From positions 1 through 42,213 of the forward strand of contig DETS01000117.1 in assembly GCA_002361735.1 (NCBI GenBank): a stretch of DNA of 42,213 bases. The letters are read 5' to 3'. The notes beneath the pieces are model-generated. The model saw only the letters and a program-made list of their open reading frames with translations. It was not told the DNA's origin and ran no database searches. A program made the position numbers and the translations under genes. Positions 34,555 through 41,812 of this stretch are shown in pieces. This DNA is from Lachnospiraceae bacterium UBA3282. GTDB taxonomy: Bacteria; Bacillota; Clostridia; Lachnospirales; Lachnospiraceae. The stretch's first letter is position 1. The number at the start of each line of letters is the position of its first letter.

Positions 34555-35895
34555 ATGATGAAAAAAAAGGTTTTTTTTGTATCCCTCGGGTGTGATAAGA
34601 ATCTGGTCGATACCGAAATGATGCTCGGTATGCTGACGGAGCGGGGCTATGCTTTCACTGACGATGAGACACAGGCGGATGCGGCGGTAGTCAACAGCTG
34701 CTGTTTTATCGGCGATGCCAAGGAGGAAAGCGTCAACACGATTTTGGAGCTCGCCGAGCTTAGAAAAAGCGGCTCTTTACAGGCGCTTGTCGTGACGGGA
34801 TGTCTTGCCGAGCGCTACAAAGAGGAAATCCGAAAAGAAATCGAAGAGGTGGATGCGGTTCTGGGCACTACAGCCATTGACAGAATCGTTGACACACTGG
34901 ATCAGGTCTTTGCGGGCGGGGCAAAAGATCAGTATGATGCCCCGGACAGAAAGCCGCTGACGGACAAAAAAAGGGTGCTGACCACAGGCGGGCACTTTGC
35001 TTACCTGAAAATAGCGGAGGGCTGCGATAAACATTGCACTTACTGCATTATCCCCAAGGTGCGCGGTCCCTATCGGAGCATCCCCATGGAGAGTCTGCTG
35101 CGGGAGGCGGAAACGCTGGCAGAGCAGGGCGTAAAGGAATTGATTCTTGTGGCGCAGGAGACTACGGTCTATGGCGTCGATCTCTACGGTCGGAAAGCAC
35201 TGCCGGAACTTCTGCGAAGGCTTTGCAGGATCGACGGTCTTGTCTGGATCAGGCTTTTGTACTGCTATCCCGAGGAGATTGACGAAGATTTAATCCGTGT
35301 GATGAAGGAAGAAGAAAAAATCTGCCATTATCTGGATCTTCCCATCCAGCACGCTTCCGATCCGGTGTTACAGCGCATGGGAAGAAGGACGAATCGGGAA
35401 GAATTGACTAAGATAGTCAGCCATCTGCGGGAGGAAATCCCCGATATCTGCCTGCGGACGACGTTGATCTCAGGCTTTCCCGGGGAGACAAAGGAGGATC
35501 ACGAAACCCTGCTTTCCTTTGTGAGACAGATGCGCTTTGACAGATTGGGCGTCTTTCCTTATTCCAGAGAAGAAGATACGGCGGCGGCTAAGCTGCCGGG
35601 ACAGATCAGCAAAAAGGTAAAGTGCACCCGCCGCGATGAGATCATGGCGCTGCAGCAGGAAATCGCCTTTGATAAGGCGGCGCAGATGGAGGGAAGAACC
35701 CTTCTCGTGATGATCGAGGGAAAGGTCGCGGACGAGGAGGTCTATGTGGCAAGGACCTACAGAGACGCCCCGGATGTGGACGGGCTGCTGTTCTGCCACA
35801 CCCAAAGAGAGCTGATGACCGGGGACTTTGTGCGGGTCAGGGTCACAGGCTCCTACGAATATGATCTGATGGGAGAAATTATAATTGAAAAATAA
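34555..35895 (+). CDS. rimO: Ribosomal protein S12 methylthiotransferase RimO
   Basis: RimO is a radical-SAM enzyme that methylthiolates an Asp of ribosomal protein S12. The N-terminal UPF0004 cluster cysteines are Cys13 (SLGCDKNLVDTE), Cys49 (VNSCC) and Cys83 (GCLAERY). The radical-SAM motif is C157-x3-C161-x2-C164. A C-terminal TRAM domain ends the protein at 446 residues. The SLGCDKN signature separates RimO from MiaB. The stop codon lies within a 13-bp inverted repeat. Confidence 0.94.
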   Translation: MMKKKVFFVSLGCDKNLVDTEMMLGMLTERGYAFTDDETQADAAVVNSCCFIGDAKEESVNTILELAELRKSGSLQALVVTGCLAERYKEEIRKEIEEVDAVLGTTAIDRIVDTLDQVFAGGAKDQYDAPDRKPLTDKKRVLTTGGHFAYLKIAEGCDKHCTYCIIPKVRGPYRSIPMESLLREAETLAEQGVKELILVAQETTVYGVDLYGRKALPELLRRLCRIDGLVWIRLLYCYPEEIDEDLIRVMKEEEKICHYLDLPIQHASDPVLQRMGRRTNREELTKIVSHLREEIPDICLRTTLISGFPGETKEDHETLLSFVRQMRFDRLGVFPYSREEDTAAAKLPGQISKKVKCTRRDEIMALQQEIAFDKAAQMEGRTLLVMIEGKVADEEVYVARTYRDAPDVDGLLFCHTQRELMTGDFVRVRVTGSYEYDLMGEIIIEK

Positions 35896-35978
35896 GTCTG
35901 ATGACCTTATTTTTCAATCACGAGTTTGCGTCGGAGCCACAAACTCGGAATCGCAGAGCAAAATTTGAGATTTTGCTC
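35884..35978 (+). repeat. Cluster of three hairpins between rimO and pgsA
   Basis: Hairpin 1: ATTGAAAAATAAG (35884-35896) with CTTATTTTTCAAT (35906-35918), 13 bp perfect, spanning the rimO stop. Hairpin 2: CGAGTTTG (35921-35928) with CAAACTCG (35940-35947), 8 bp perfect. Hairpin 3: GAGCAAAAT (35956-35964) with ATTTTGCTC (35970-35978), 9 bp perfect. None has a following T-run. The packing suggests a palindromic intergenic repeat element or an RNA processing region. Confidence 0.6.
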
Positions 35979-36018
35979 GCGTGTCGTTGCAAAAAGATGT
36001 TCCGACATGGAGGTAATG

Positions 36019-36555
36019 ATGAATCTGCCGAATAAACTGACAATGTTCCGCGTGGTGCTGATTCCTTTCTTTGTGGTGCTGCTGTTGGTTGACATCACGC
36101 CATATGATAATTGGATAGCGCTTGTTATTTTTATTGTGGCAAGTCTGACGGATCTGTTGGACGGAAAAATTGCCAGAAAATATAATTTAGTCACAAATTT
36201 TGGAAAGTTTATGGATCCGCTTGCCGATAAGCTGCTCGTCTGTTCGGCACTCATCTGTCTGGTGGAGATGGAGCGGATCGCCGCCTGGATGGTGATCGTC
36301 ATCATTGCCAGAGAGTTTATTATCAGCGGTTTCAGGTTGGTGGCTTCCGATAACGGCGTGGTGATTGCCGCCAGCTATTGGGGCAAGTTTAAGACCACCT
36401 TTCAGATGGTCATGATCTGCCTGATGATTGCCGATCTGGAGGCGCTGTCGCTTGTCACGACGATCGTGACTTGGGCGGCGGTGATTCTGACAGTGGTCTC
36501 TTTAGTGGATTACCTGGTGAAAAACAGGAGTGTCATGCAGGAAAATAAAAAGTAA
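36019..36555 (+). CDS. pgsA: CDP-diacylglycerol-glycerol-3-phosphate 3-phosphatidyltransferase
   Basis: PgsA makes phosphatidylglycerol phosphate for membrane lipids. The CDP-alcohol phosphotransferase motif D-G-x2-A-R-x8-G-x3-D-x3-D is complete (Asp48, Gly49, Ala52, Arg53, Gly62, Asp66, Asp70). There are about five transmembrane segments. The frame is open from 35926, but the extra part is translated hairpin sequence. ATG 36019 has GGAGG (36009-36013) five bases upstream and gives the family start MNLPNKLTMFR, 178 residues. The cinA gene follows, as is common in clostridia. Confidence 0.93.
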   Translation: MNLPNKLTMFRVVLIPFFVVLLLVDITPYDNWIALVIFIVASLTDLLDGKIARKYNLVTNFGKFMDPLADKLLVCSALICLVEMERIAAWMVIVIIAREFIISGFRLVASDNGVVIAASYWGKFKTTFQMVMICLMIADLEALSLVTTIVTWAAVILTVVSLVDYLVKNRSVMQENKK

Positions 36556-36628
36556 AATCATAGGGGAAAAGAGTAGGTGTTGTTTTGATAACGGGTGCTA
36601 TTGAAAACCAGAGAGGGATGACGGGACT

Positions 36629-37900
36629 ATGACGGTTGAGATCATTGCAGTGGGCACGGAAATACTCTTGGGAAACATTGTGAATACGAATGCCGCATAT
36701 TTGGCGGAGAAGTGTGCAGGGCTGGGACTTTCCTGCTACCATCAGGATGTGGTGGGCGACAATGAGGAGAGGCTTTGCGAGACCATCCAAACAGCGCTTG
36801 GAAGGTCAGATATTCTGCTCCTTTCCGGAGGGCTTGGTCCGACGCAGGACGATCTTACCAAGGAAGCGGCGGCAAAGGTGATGGGAAAGCCGCTGTACCT
36901 GCATGAGGCGAGTAGGGACGCGATCAAAGCCTTCTTTGAGAAGCGGGGACTGGAGATCACGGACAACAACTGGAAGCAGGCAATGGTGCCGGAAGGCTGT
37001 ATCGTGGTGGAGAATCCCAACGGCACGGCGCCGGGCATTATTATGGCAGAGAACGGAAAACATGTGATCCTGATGCCGGGGCCTCCCAACGAGCTGATTC
37101 CCATGTTTGAAACCTCGATCATGCCGTATTTAAGTAAATTGCAGTCCTGTGTTATTTTTTCACAGACCGTGAAGATCTGCGGTGTGGGAGAGAGCAAGCT
37201 GGAGACCATGATACGGGATTTGATTGAAAAACAGACGAATCCCACCATCGCTACCTACGCAAAGACCGGGGAAGTGCATCTGCGCGTGACCGCCAGGGCG
37301 GAGGATGAGAAGGAAGCAAAAAAGCTTGTCAAACCGATGGTAAAGGAATTAAAGGGACGGTTTGGCAGCAATATCTATACGACAGACGATGCGGTGACCT
37401 TGGAAAAGGCGGTGGTCGATCTGCTGTTGGCAAACCACCTGACAATTTGTACGGTGGAGTCCTGTACCGGCGGACTTCTCGCCGCGAGGCTCATCAACGT
37501 ACCGGGCGTGTCGGAGGTCTTTAAAGCAGGGTATATCACTTATTCAAATAAAGCAAAACGCAGATTGCTTGGTGTAAAGAAAAGTCTCCTCTTAAAGCAC
37601 GGGGCGGTCAGCGAGCAGGTCGCAAAGGAGATGGCGAGGGGAGCGGCTCTCGTCTCCAAGGCGGATGTGACCGTTTCGGTTACGGGGATCGCGGGACCGG
37701 GCGGCGGCACAGAGGAGAAGCCGGTTGGTTTGGTATATATGGGATGCAGCGTCTGCGGGCGCATCACGGTAAAGAAGTGTCAGTTCAGCGGCAGCCGCGG
37801 TAAGATCAGAGAAAACACGGTTTCGGCGGCATTGTCCCTGATGCGGGAGTGCATTTTGCAGTATTACAGCGAGGTGACTTTCGGCGGCAAGGAGAAGTAA
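36629..37900 (+). CDS. cinA: CinA-type competence/damage-inducible protein (nicotinamide-nucleotide amidase)
   Basis: CinA proteins recycle pyridine nucleotides (NMN deamidase, ADP-ribose pyrophosphatase activities in characterised members) and are often encoded before recA. The 423-residue protein has the N-terminal MoaB/MoeA-like domain with EIIAVGTEILLGNIVNTN (4-21) and LLSGGLGPTQDD, and the C-terminal CinA domain with TVESCTGGLLAARL, SNKAKRRLLGV and VTGIAGPGGGTEEKPVGLV. Length is normal. The recA gene follows, but an unrelated repeat protein gene intervenes. Confidence 0.94.
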   Translation: MTVEIIAVGTEILLGNIVNTNAAYLAEKCAGLGLSCYHQDVVGDNEERLCETIQTALGRSDILLLSGGLGPTQDDLTKEAAAKVMGKPLYLHEASRDAIKAFFEKRGLEITDNNWKQAMVPEGCIVVENPNGTAPGIIMAENGKHVILMPGPPNELIPMFETSIMPYLSKLQSCVIFSQTVKICGVGESKLETMIRDLIEKQTNPTIATYAKTGEVHLRVTARAEDEKEAKKLVKPMVKELKGRFGSNIYTTDDAVTLEKAVVDLLLANHLTICTVESCTGGLLAARLINVPGVSEVFKAGYITYSNKAKRRLLGVKKSLLLKHGAVSEQVAKEMARGAALVSKADVTVSVTGIAGPGGGTEEKPVGLVYMGCSVCGRITVKKCQFSGSRGKIRENTVSAALSLMRECILQYYSEVTFGGKEK

Positions 37901-37918
37901 GAAGGAAAGGTTAAGAAA

Positions 37919-39502
37919 ATGAACGAATCGGATCAGTTAAACGGTTATACGGAGCCTGAGGTTGTGGAGAAGGTTCCTGCGGAGGAGACGGTGGTGGAGA
38001 CCAACGGCGTCTTTTCGGGCAGTCAGTCACAGAACGGCTATGATACACAAAATCCCTATGGGAATCCGAATGCTTACGGCGGACAGAACCCATATGGGAA
38101 TCAAAATCCTTATGGCGGACAGAATCCATATGGGAATCAAAATCCTTATGGTGGACAGAATCCATACGGGAATTCGAGTGCATACGGCGGACAGACAGGC
38201 AGCACCGGGGCATTGACGCCTTATGGAGGTCAGTCTCCTTACGGCAGTCAGGGAAACGCATACGGCGGGCAGTCTCCTTACGGCAGTCAGGGAAACGCAT
38301 ACGGTGGGCAGTCTCCCTACGGCGGACAGAATCCTTACGATGGTCAGGGAAACGCATACGGCGGGCAGCCTCCTTACGATGGTCAGGGAAACGCATACGG
38401 CGGGCAGCCTCCTTACGGTGGTCAGGGAAACGTCTACGGCAGTCAGTCAGGCGGCGGCTTTGGCGGGCAGCCCCCTTACGGCGGGCAGCCTCCTTATGAC
38501 GATCCCTACAATCCTTACAGCCCCTATGCAAGACCGCGGAAAAAGCAGCGCACAGGGCTGATTGTGGGCATTGTGGCGGTTATTGTTGTAGTCTTTATCA
38601 TTGCACTGATTGCTTTGGTGAGCAAGGCGGCAAGCCTCCTTTCCGAAAAAGGACAGGATAAGAGCAAACGGGATGTCTATGATATGGACGACTACGATTA
38701 TGATAACGATCGTCACGATTACGATCATCATGAATATGAGTACGATTATGATTATGACTATGAGGATCCTTATGATTATGGATATGAGTATGATGATCCT
38801 TATGATTATGACTATTCCTTTGGCGATGAGGAGGAGCCTTACGATTACGACAATGAAAAGTACTATACGCTGCATGACGATTTGCGCGATGACTTATCCT
38901 ATGCGGTAGAATTTTCGGTGTATGAGTATGAGACGGATTATGAGAATGTTTATATCGTAGCGAACTTGCCGACAATATTAGGAGAGGACGTGCCGAATCT
39001 GGCTACACTCAACGAGAGTATTCAGCGGGATGTGGATGCGGTCACGGAGCTGTTTGAAAAGGATTATGAAGACCGTATCAAGGATAATGAGGACACTGCT
39101 TTTCAGGCGGCTCTCTCCTGCTATGTGACCTATATGGACGAGGATAAGCTGAGTATCGTCTATGATGAGAGAATCATCTGCTGCATAGGAGATGAGATCG
39201 ACCAGAGCGTCCGTCTGATCTGCCATAATATCGATATGAAAAACGGCGTTGTTCTGGACAATAAGGAGATGCTGGTAACGGACGATGATTTTTCCGTGGA
39301 ATTTCGCAATAAAAGCGATGAGCAAAACGGTGAGATCGATTATCTTACCGGCAAGACAGATCAGCAGATCACGGACTATTTTAAGTCTGACAACATCATC
39401 GTTTTCTACACGCCGAAGGGCATGGAGATCGGCTTTAATTATGAAGAAGGATGGGTGACAGTGACCTACGAGGAGTACGAGAAATATTTGAAGGTTTTTT
39501 GA
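37919..39502 (+). CDS. Membrane protein with Tyr/Gly/Gln/Asn/Pro-repeat N-terminus and RsiV-like C-terminus
   Basis: 527 residues in four parts. Residues 42-200 are tandem short repeats of the PYGGQ/NPYGNQ/GNAYGGQ type, a prion-like low-complexity domain. Residues 213-235 are one membrane segment, preceded by RKKQR, so the repeat part should be cytoplasmic and the rest outside. Residues 250-312 are extremely rich in Asp, Tyr and Glu. Residues about 320-527 form a folded domain resembling the DUF4163/DUF3298 domains of RsiV and PdaC (ending YTPKGMEIGFNYEEGWVTVTYEEY). Function is unknown; cell-envelope sensing or polysaccharide interaction is possible. It is 18 bases after cinA, preceded by GGAAAGG. 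Confidence 0.8.
   Translation: MNESDQLNGYTEPEVVEKVPAEETVVETNGVFSGSQSQNGYDTQNPYGNPNAYGGQNPYGNQNPYGGQNPYGNQNPYGGQNPYGNSSAYGGQTGSTGALTPYGGQSPYGSQGNAYGGQSPYGSQGNAYGGQSPYGGQNPYDGQGNAYGGQPPYDGQGNAYGGQPPYGGQGNVYGSQSGGGFGGQPPYGGQPPYDDPYNPYSPYARPRKKQRTGLIVGIVAVIVVVFIIALIALVSKAASLLSEKGQDKSKRDVYDMDDYDYDNDRHDYDHHEYEYDYDYDYEDPYDYGYEYDDPYDYDYSFGDEEEPYDYDNEKYYTLHDDLRDDLSYAVEFSVYEYETDYENVYIVANLPTILGEDVPNLATLNESIQRDVDAVTELFEKDYEDRIKDNEDTAFQAALSCYVTYMDEDKLSIVYDERIICCIGDEIDQSVRLICHNIDMKNGVVLDNKEMLVTDDDFSVEFRNKSDEQNGEIDYLTGKTDQQITDYFKSDNIIVFYTPKGMEIGFNYEEGWVTVTYEEYEKYLKVF
38047..38500 (+). repeat. Coding tandem repeats of 36 and 39 bp
   Basis: Three 36-bp units (38078-38113, 38114-38149, 38150-38185) differ at few positions; the third diverges at its end. 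A 39-bp family follows (38225-38263, 38264-38302, then interrupted and variant units to about 38440). Near identity at DNA level, including third codon positions, indicates recent duplication and probable length variation among strains. Confidence 0.8.
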
Positions 39503-39532
39503 TAGGACAGATAGAAACGCTTTGGGAACAGG

Positions 39533-39565
39533 GCGCGGGCGTCGAAGGATGCCTGCGCTTGTTTT
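39533..39565 (+). terminator. Terminator after the repeat-protein gene
   Basis: GCGCGGGC (39533-39540) pairs with GCCTGCGC (39551-39558) over 8 bp with one mismatch, followed by TTGTTTT. Confidence 0.6.
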
Positions 39566-39826
39566 GTGGAAAATGACATGCCTGCATTTATGGTTTACAT
39601 AAGTCATATCATCCGCAATCATCCGCAATCAGGAAAATAAAGCTTGAGAAGACCGTGAATCTTTGCTAAAATAAAGTTATCTGAGAATATGGAATCTGTT
39701 ATGCGCACGCATATCCGGCATTTCGCCACAAATTCCATCGACTTTTATAAAAAAATGAGAGGAAGGAGGGTAGAGTGTCATTTATGGGACAGTATAAGTG
39801 CTAAGATACAAAAAATAAAAAAAGAA

Positions 39827-39855
39827 TTGACAAAATCGAACATTTGTTTTATTCT
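39827..39855 (+). promoter_or_regulatory. recA promoter
   Basis: Perfect TTGACA (39827-39832) and TATTCT (39850-39855) with a 17-bp spacer that contains a LexA-like site. Confidence 0.8.
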
Positions 39856-39875
39856 GTAAAAAGAACGAATGTTCT
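39837..39875 (+). promoter_or_regulatory. Two LexA (SOS) boxes at the recA promoter
   Basis: CGAACATTTGTTTT (39837-39850) is a near match to the Firmicute CGAAC-N4-GTTCG box and lies between -35 and -10. AGAAC-GAAT-GTTCT (39862-39875) is a perfect palindrome with the GAAC-N4-GTTC core, just downstream of the -10. Confidence 0.75.
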
Positions 39876-39896
39876 ATCGGAAAAGGAGAACAGAAC

Positions 39897-40979
39897 ATGG
39901 AAAGAGATGAGAAATTAAAAGCATTGGATGCAGCCTTAGGGCAGATAGAGAGACAGTTTGGTAAGGGAGCCGTCATGAAGCTGGGCGACCCTTCCGTGCA
40001 GATGAATGTGGAGACCATACCCACCGGTTCCTTAAGTCTGGATATTGCGCTGGGTCTGGGCGGTATTCCCAAGGGCAGAGTGATCGAAATTTACGGGCCT
40101 GAGTCCAGCGGTAAAACTACGGTCACCTTACATATGATAGCGGAGGTGCAAAAACGCGGCGGTATCGCAGGATTTATCGATGCGGAACATGCGCTGGATC
40201 CTGTCTATGCGAAAAATATCGGTGTGGATATCGATAATCTCTATATTTCTCAGCCGGACTGCGGTGAGCAGGCGCTTGAGATCACGGAAACCATGGTGCG
40301 TTCGGGCGCGGTGGATATCATTGTAGTGGACTCTGTGGCAGCTTTGGTGCCGAAGGCGGAGATTGACGGCGATATGGGAGACAGCCATGTGGGTCTGCAG
40401 GCGAGACTGATGTCACAGGCGCTCAGGAAACTTACGGCGGTTATCAGTAAGTCAAACTGTACCGTTGTCTTTATCAACCAGCTTCGTGAGAAGGTGGGCG
40501 TGATGTTCGGAAATCCGGAGACCACCACAGGCGGCCGCGCTTTGAAATTCTATTCGTCCGTGCGTTTGGATGTCAGGCGCATCGAATCCTTGAAACAGGG
40601 CGGTGAGGTGATCGGTAACAGAACCAGAGTTAAGATCGTAAAGAATAAGGTGGCGCCCCCTTTTAAGGAGGCGGAATTTGACATTATGTTTGGCGAGGGA
40701 ATCTCCACAGAGGGCGATATCCTGGATTTGGCGGCGGAGAATAATATCGTCAATAAGAGCGGCGCATGGTATGCCTACGAGGGAAATAAGATCGGTCAGG
40801 GCAGAGAAAACGCAAAACAGTATTTGAAGGACAATCCTCAGGTTTGTGCGGAGATCGAACGGCGAGTCAGGGAGCTGTTCAATATGGAGACAGATCCGGT
40901 ACCGGAGACATCCGCAAAGGAGACGGCTGCGGAGACAACCGCAAAATCTTCGGAGAAAGAGAAGGCTGAGAAGGCCTGA
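39897..40979 (+). CDS. recA: Recombinase RecA
   Basis: RecA forms filaments on single-stranded DNA for strand exchange and triggers LexA self-cleavage. Walker A is GPESSGKT (67-74). The family signatures ALKFYSSVRLDVRRI, LRKLTAVISKSNCTVVFINQLREK in two parts, and GEGISTEGDILDLA are present. The 360-residue protein ends in a Glu/Thr/Ala/Lys-rich tail typical of RecA. AAGGAG lies eleven bases before ATG 39897. LexA sites at the promoter show SOS control. Confidence 0.97.
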   Translation: MERDEKLKALDAALGQIERQFGKGAVMKLGDPSVQMNVETIPTGSLSLDIALGLGGIPKGRVIEIYGPESSGKTTVTLHMIAEVQKRGGIAGFIDAEHALDPVYAKNIGVDIDNLYISQPDCGEQALEITETMVRSGAVDIIVVDSVAALVPKAEIDGDMGDSHVGLQARLMSQALRKLTAVISKSNCTVVFINQLREKVGVMFGNPETTTGGRALKFYSSVRLDVRRIESLKQGGEVIGNRTRVKIVKNKVAPPFKEAEFDIMFGEGISTEGDILDLAAENNIVNKSGAWYAYEGNKIGQGRENAKQYLKDNPQVCAEIERRVRELFNMETDPVPETSAKETAAETTAKSSEKEKAEKA

Positions 40980-41000
40980 GTAAGGTAAGGGAATGATAAG

Positions 41001-41027
41001 GCGCCGGGAATTTGAAATTCTCGGCGC
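41001..41027 (+). terminator. Hairpin between recA and recX
   Basis: GCGCCGGGAATT (41001-41012) pairs with AATTCTCGGCGC (41016-41027) over 12 bp with one G-U, loop TGA. The following GTGCCTTTATAAA is weakly T-rich, so it probably lets part of the transcripts pass into recX and keeps RecX below RecA. Confidence 0.6.
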
Positions 41028-41066
41028 GTGCCTTTATAAAAAGGTTCTGGTATGGAGGAATGAGAA

Positions 41067-41684
41067 ATGACTGTGACGCAGACGAGCGCTTTGTCCAAAG
41101 GAAGATACCGGATCGACATGGAGGATGGCACAGCCTTTGTGCTGTACCGGGGCGAGCTTACGAAACTGGATATCAGGGAAGGTGCAGACGTTCCGGAGGA
41201 GATATTGCGTAAAATCAGGGAGGAAATTCTTCCGCTGCGCGCAAAGAAGCGGGTCATGAATCTGTTGCAGAAAAGGGATTATACAACGGCAGGGCTGCGG
41301 GAGAAGCTGAGAGAAGGCGCCTATCCGGAAACGTGTATCGACGAGGCGATTGCATACGCGGCATCCTATGGATATGTGAACGATGCCCGTTACGCGGAAG
41401 ATTTTATCCGCTGTCGGCTTGAGAAAAAGAGCAGGACGCGTATAGAGCAGGATCTGATGAGAAAGGGGATTTCCAAAGCGCTGATCGGCGAGGCGTTTGA
41501 AAAGCTTGCGGCGGAAGGAACTGTTCAGGATGAGGAGCGTATGATATGCGCCCTGCTGCAAAAGAAAAATTTTAATCACAGGGCGGCTACAGAGAAGGAA
41601 AAACAGAAGATGTACGCGTTCCTTTACAGGCGGGGTTTTCACACGGAGGCGATTAACAGAGCTCTTTTGCTTGACATAACATAA
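41067..41684 (+). CDS. recX: Regulatory protein RecX
   Basis: RecX binds RecA filaments and limits their growth. The 205-residue protein has the family's three-helix repeats: LRAKKRVMNLLQKRDYT, LREKLREGAYPETCIDEAIAYAASYGYVNDARYAEDFI in consecutive parts, and IEQDLMRKGIS. GGAGG lies about ten bases before ATG 41067. It follows recA after a hairpin, consistent with lower expression than recA. Confidence 0.92.
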   Translation: MTVTQTSALSKGRYRIDMEDGTAFVLYRGELTKLDIREGADVPEEILRKIREEILPLRAKKRVMNLLQKRDYTTAGLREKLREGAYPETCIDEAIAYAASYGYVNDARYAEDFIRCRLEKKSRTRIEQDLMRKGISKALIGEAFEKLAAEGTVQDEERMICALLQKKNFNHRAATEKEKQKMYAFLYRRGFHTEAINRALLLDIT

Positions 41685-41727
41685 AAATCAGTATAGAATT
41701 AGTATGTTGTAGTTTTGCTAACTATCA

Positions 41728-41758
41728 GGCTGTCATTATTTGGTAACAGTTGGCAGCC
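41728..41758 (+). other. Hairpin in the recX-rny gap
   Basis: GGCTGTCA (41728-41735) pairs with TGGCAGCC (41751-41758) over 8 bp with one wobble. No T-run follows. It may be a weak terminator or part of the rny leader. Confidence 0.35.
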
Positions 41759-41812
41759 GACAATAGATTTGGTAATCGTACAATGAAAACTAAATAAGGA
41801 GGTGCTCCTGTA

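Larger units (their letters stand above)
39503..39896 (+). other. Intergenic region before recA
   Basis: This 394-base stretch holds a terminator (39533-39565), an exact 10-bp tandem duplication ATCCGCAATC (39611-39630), a palindrome TATGCG-CA-CGCATA (39700-39713), a GGAGGG site followed by a nine-codon GTG frame (39775-39804), and the recA promoter. No convincing gene is seen. Confidence 0.6.

Noticed and set aside
35926..36018. 31-codon N-terminal extension of pgsA
   Set aside because: The extra codons come from the hairpin cluster, have no ribosome site, and the family start at 36019 has a good GGAGG.
38078..38440. CRISPR-like array of 36-39 bp repeats
   Set aside because: Units are directly adjacent without spacers, are in frame in a coding sequence, and no cas genes are present.
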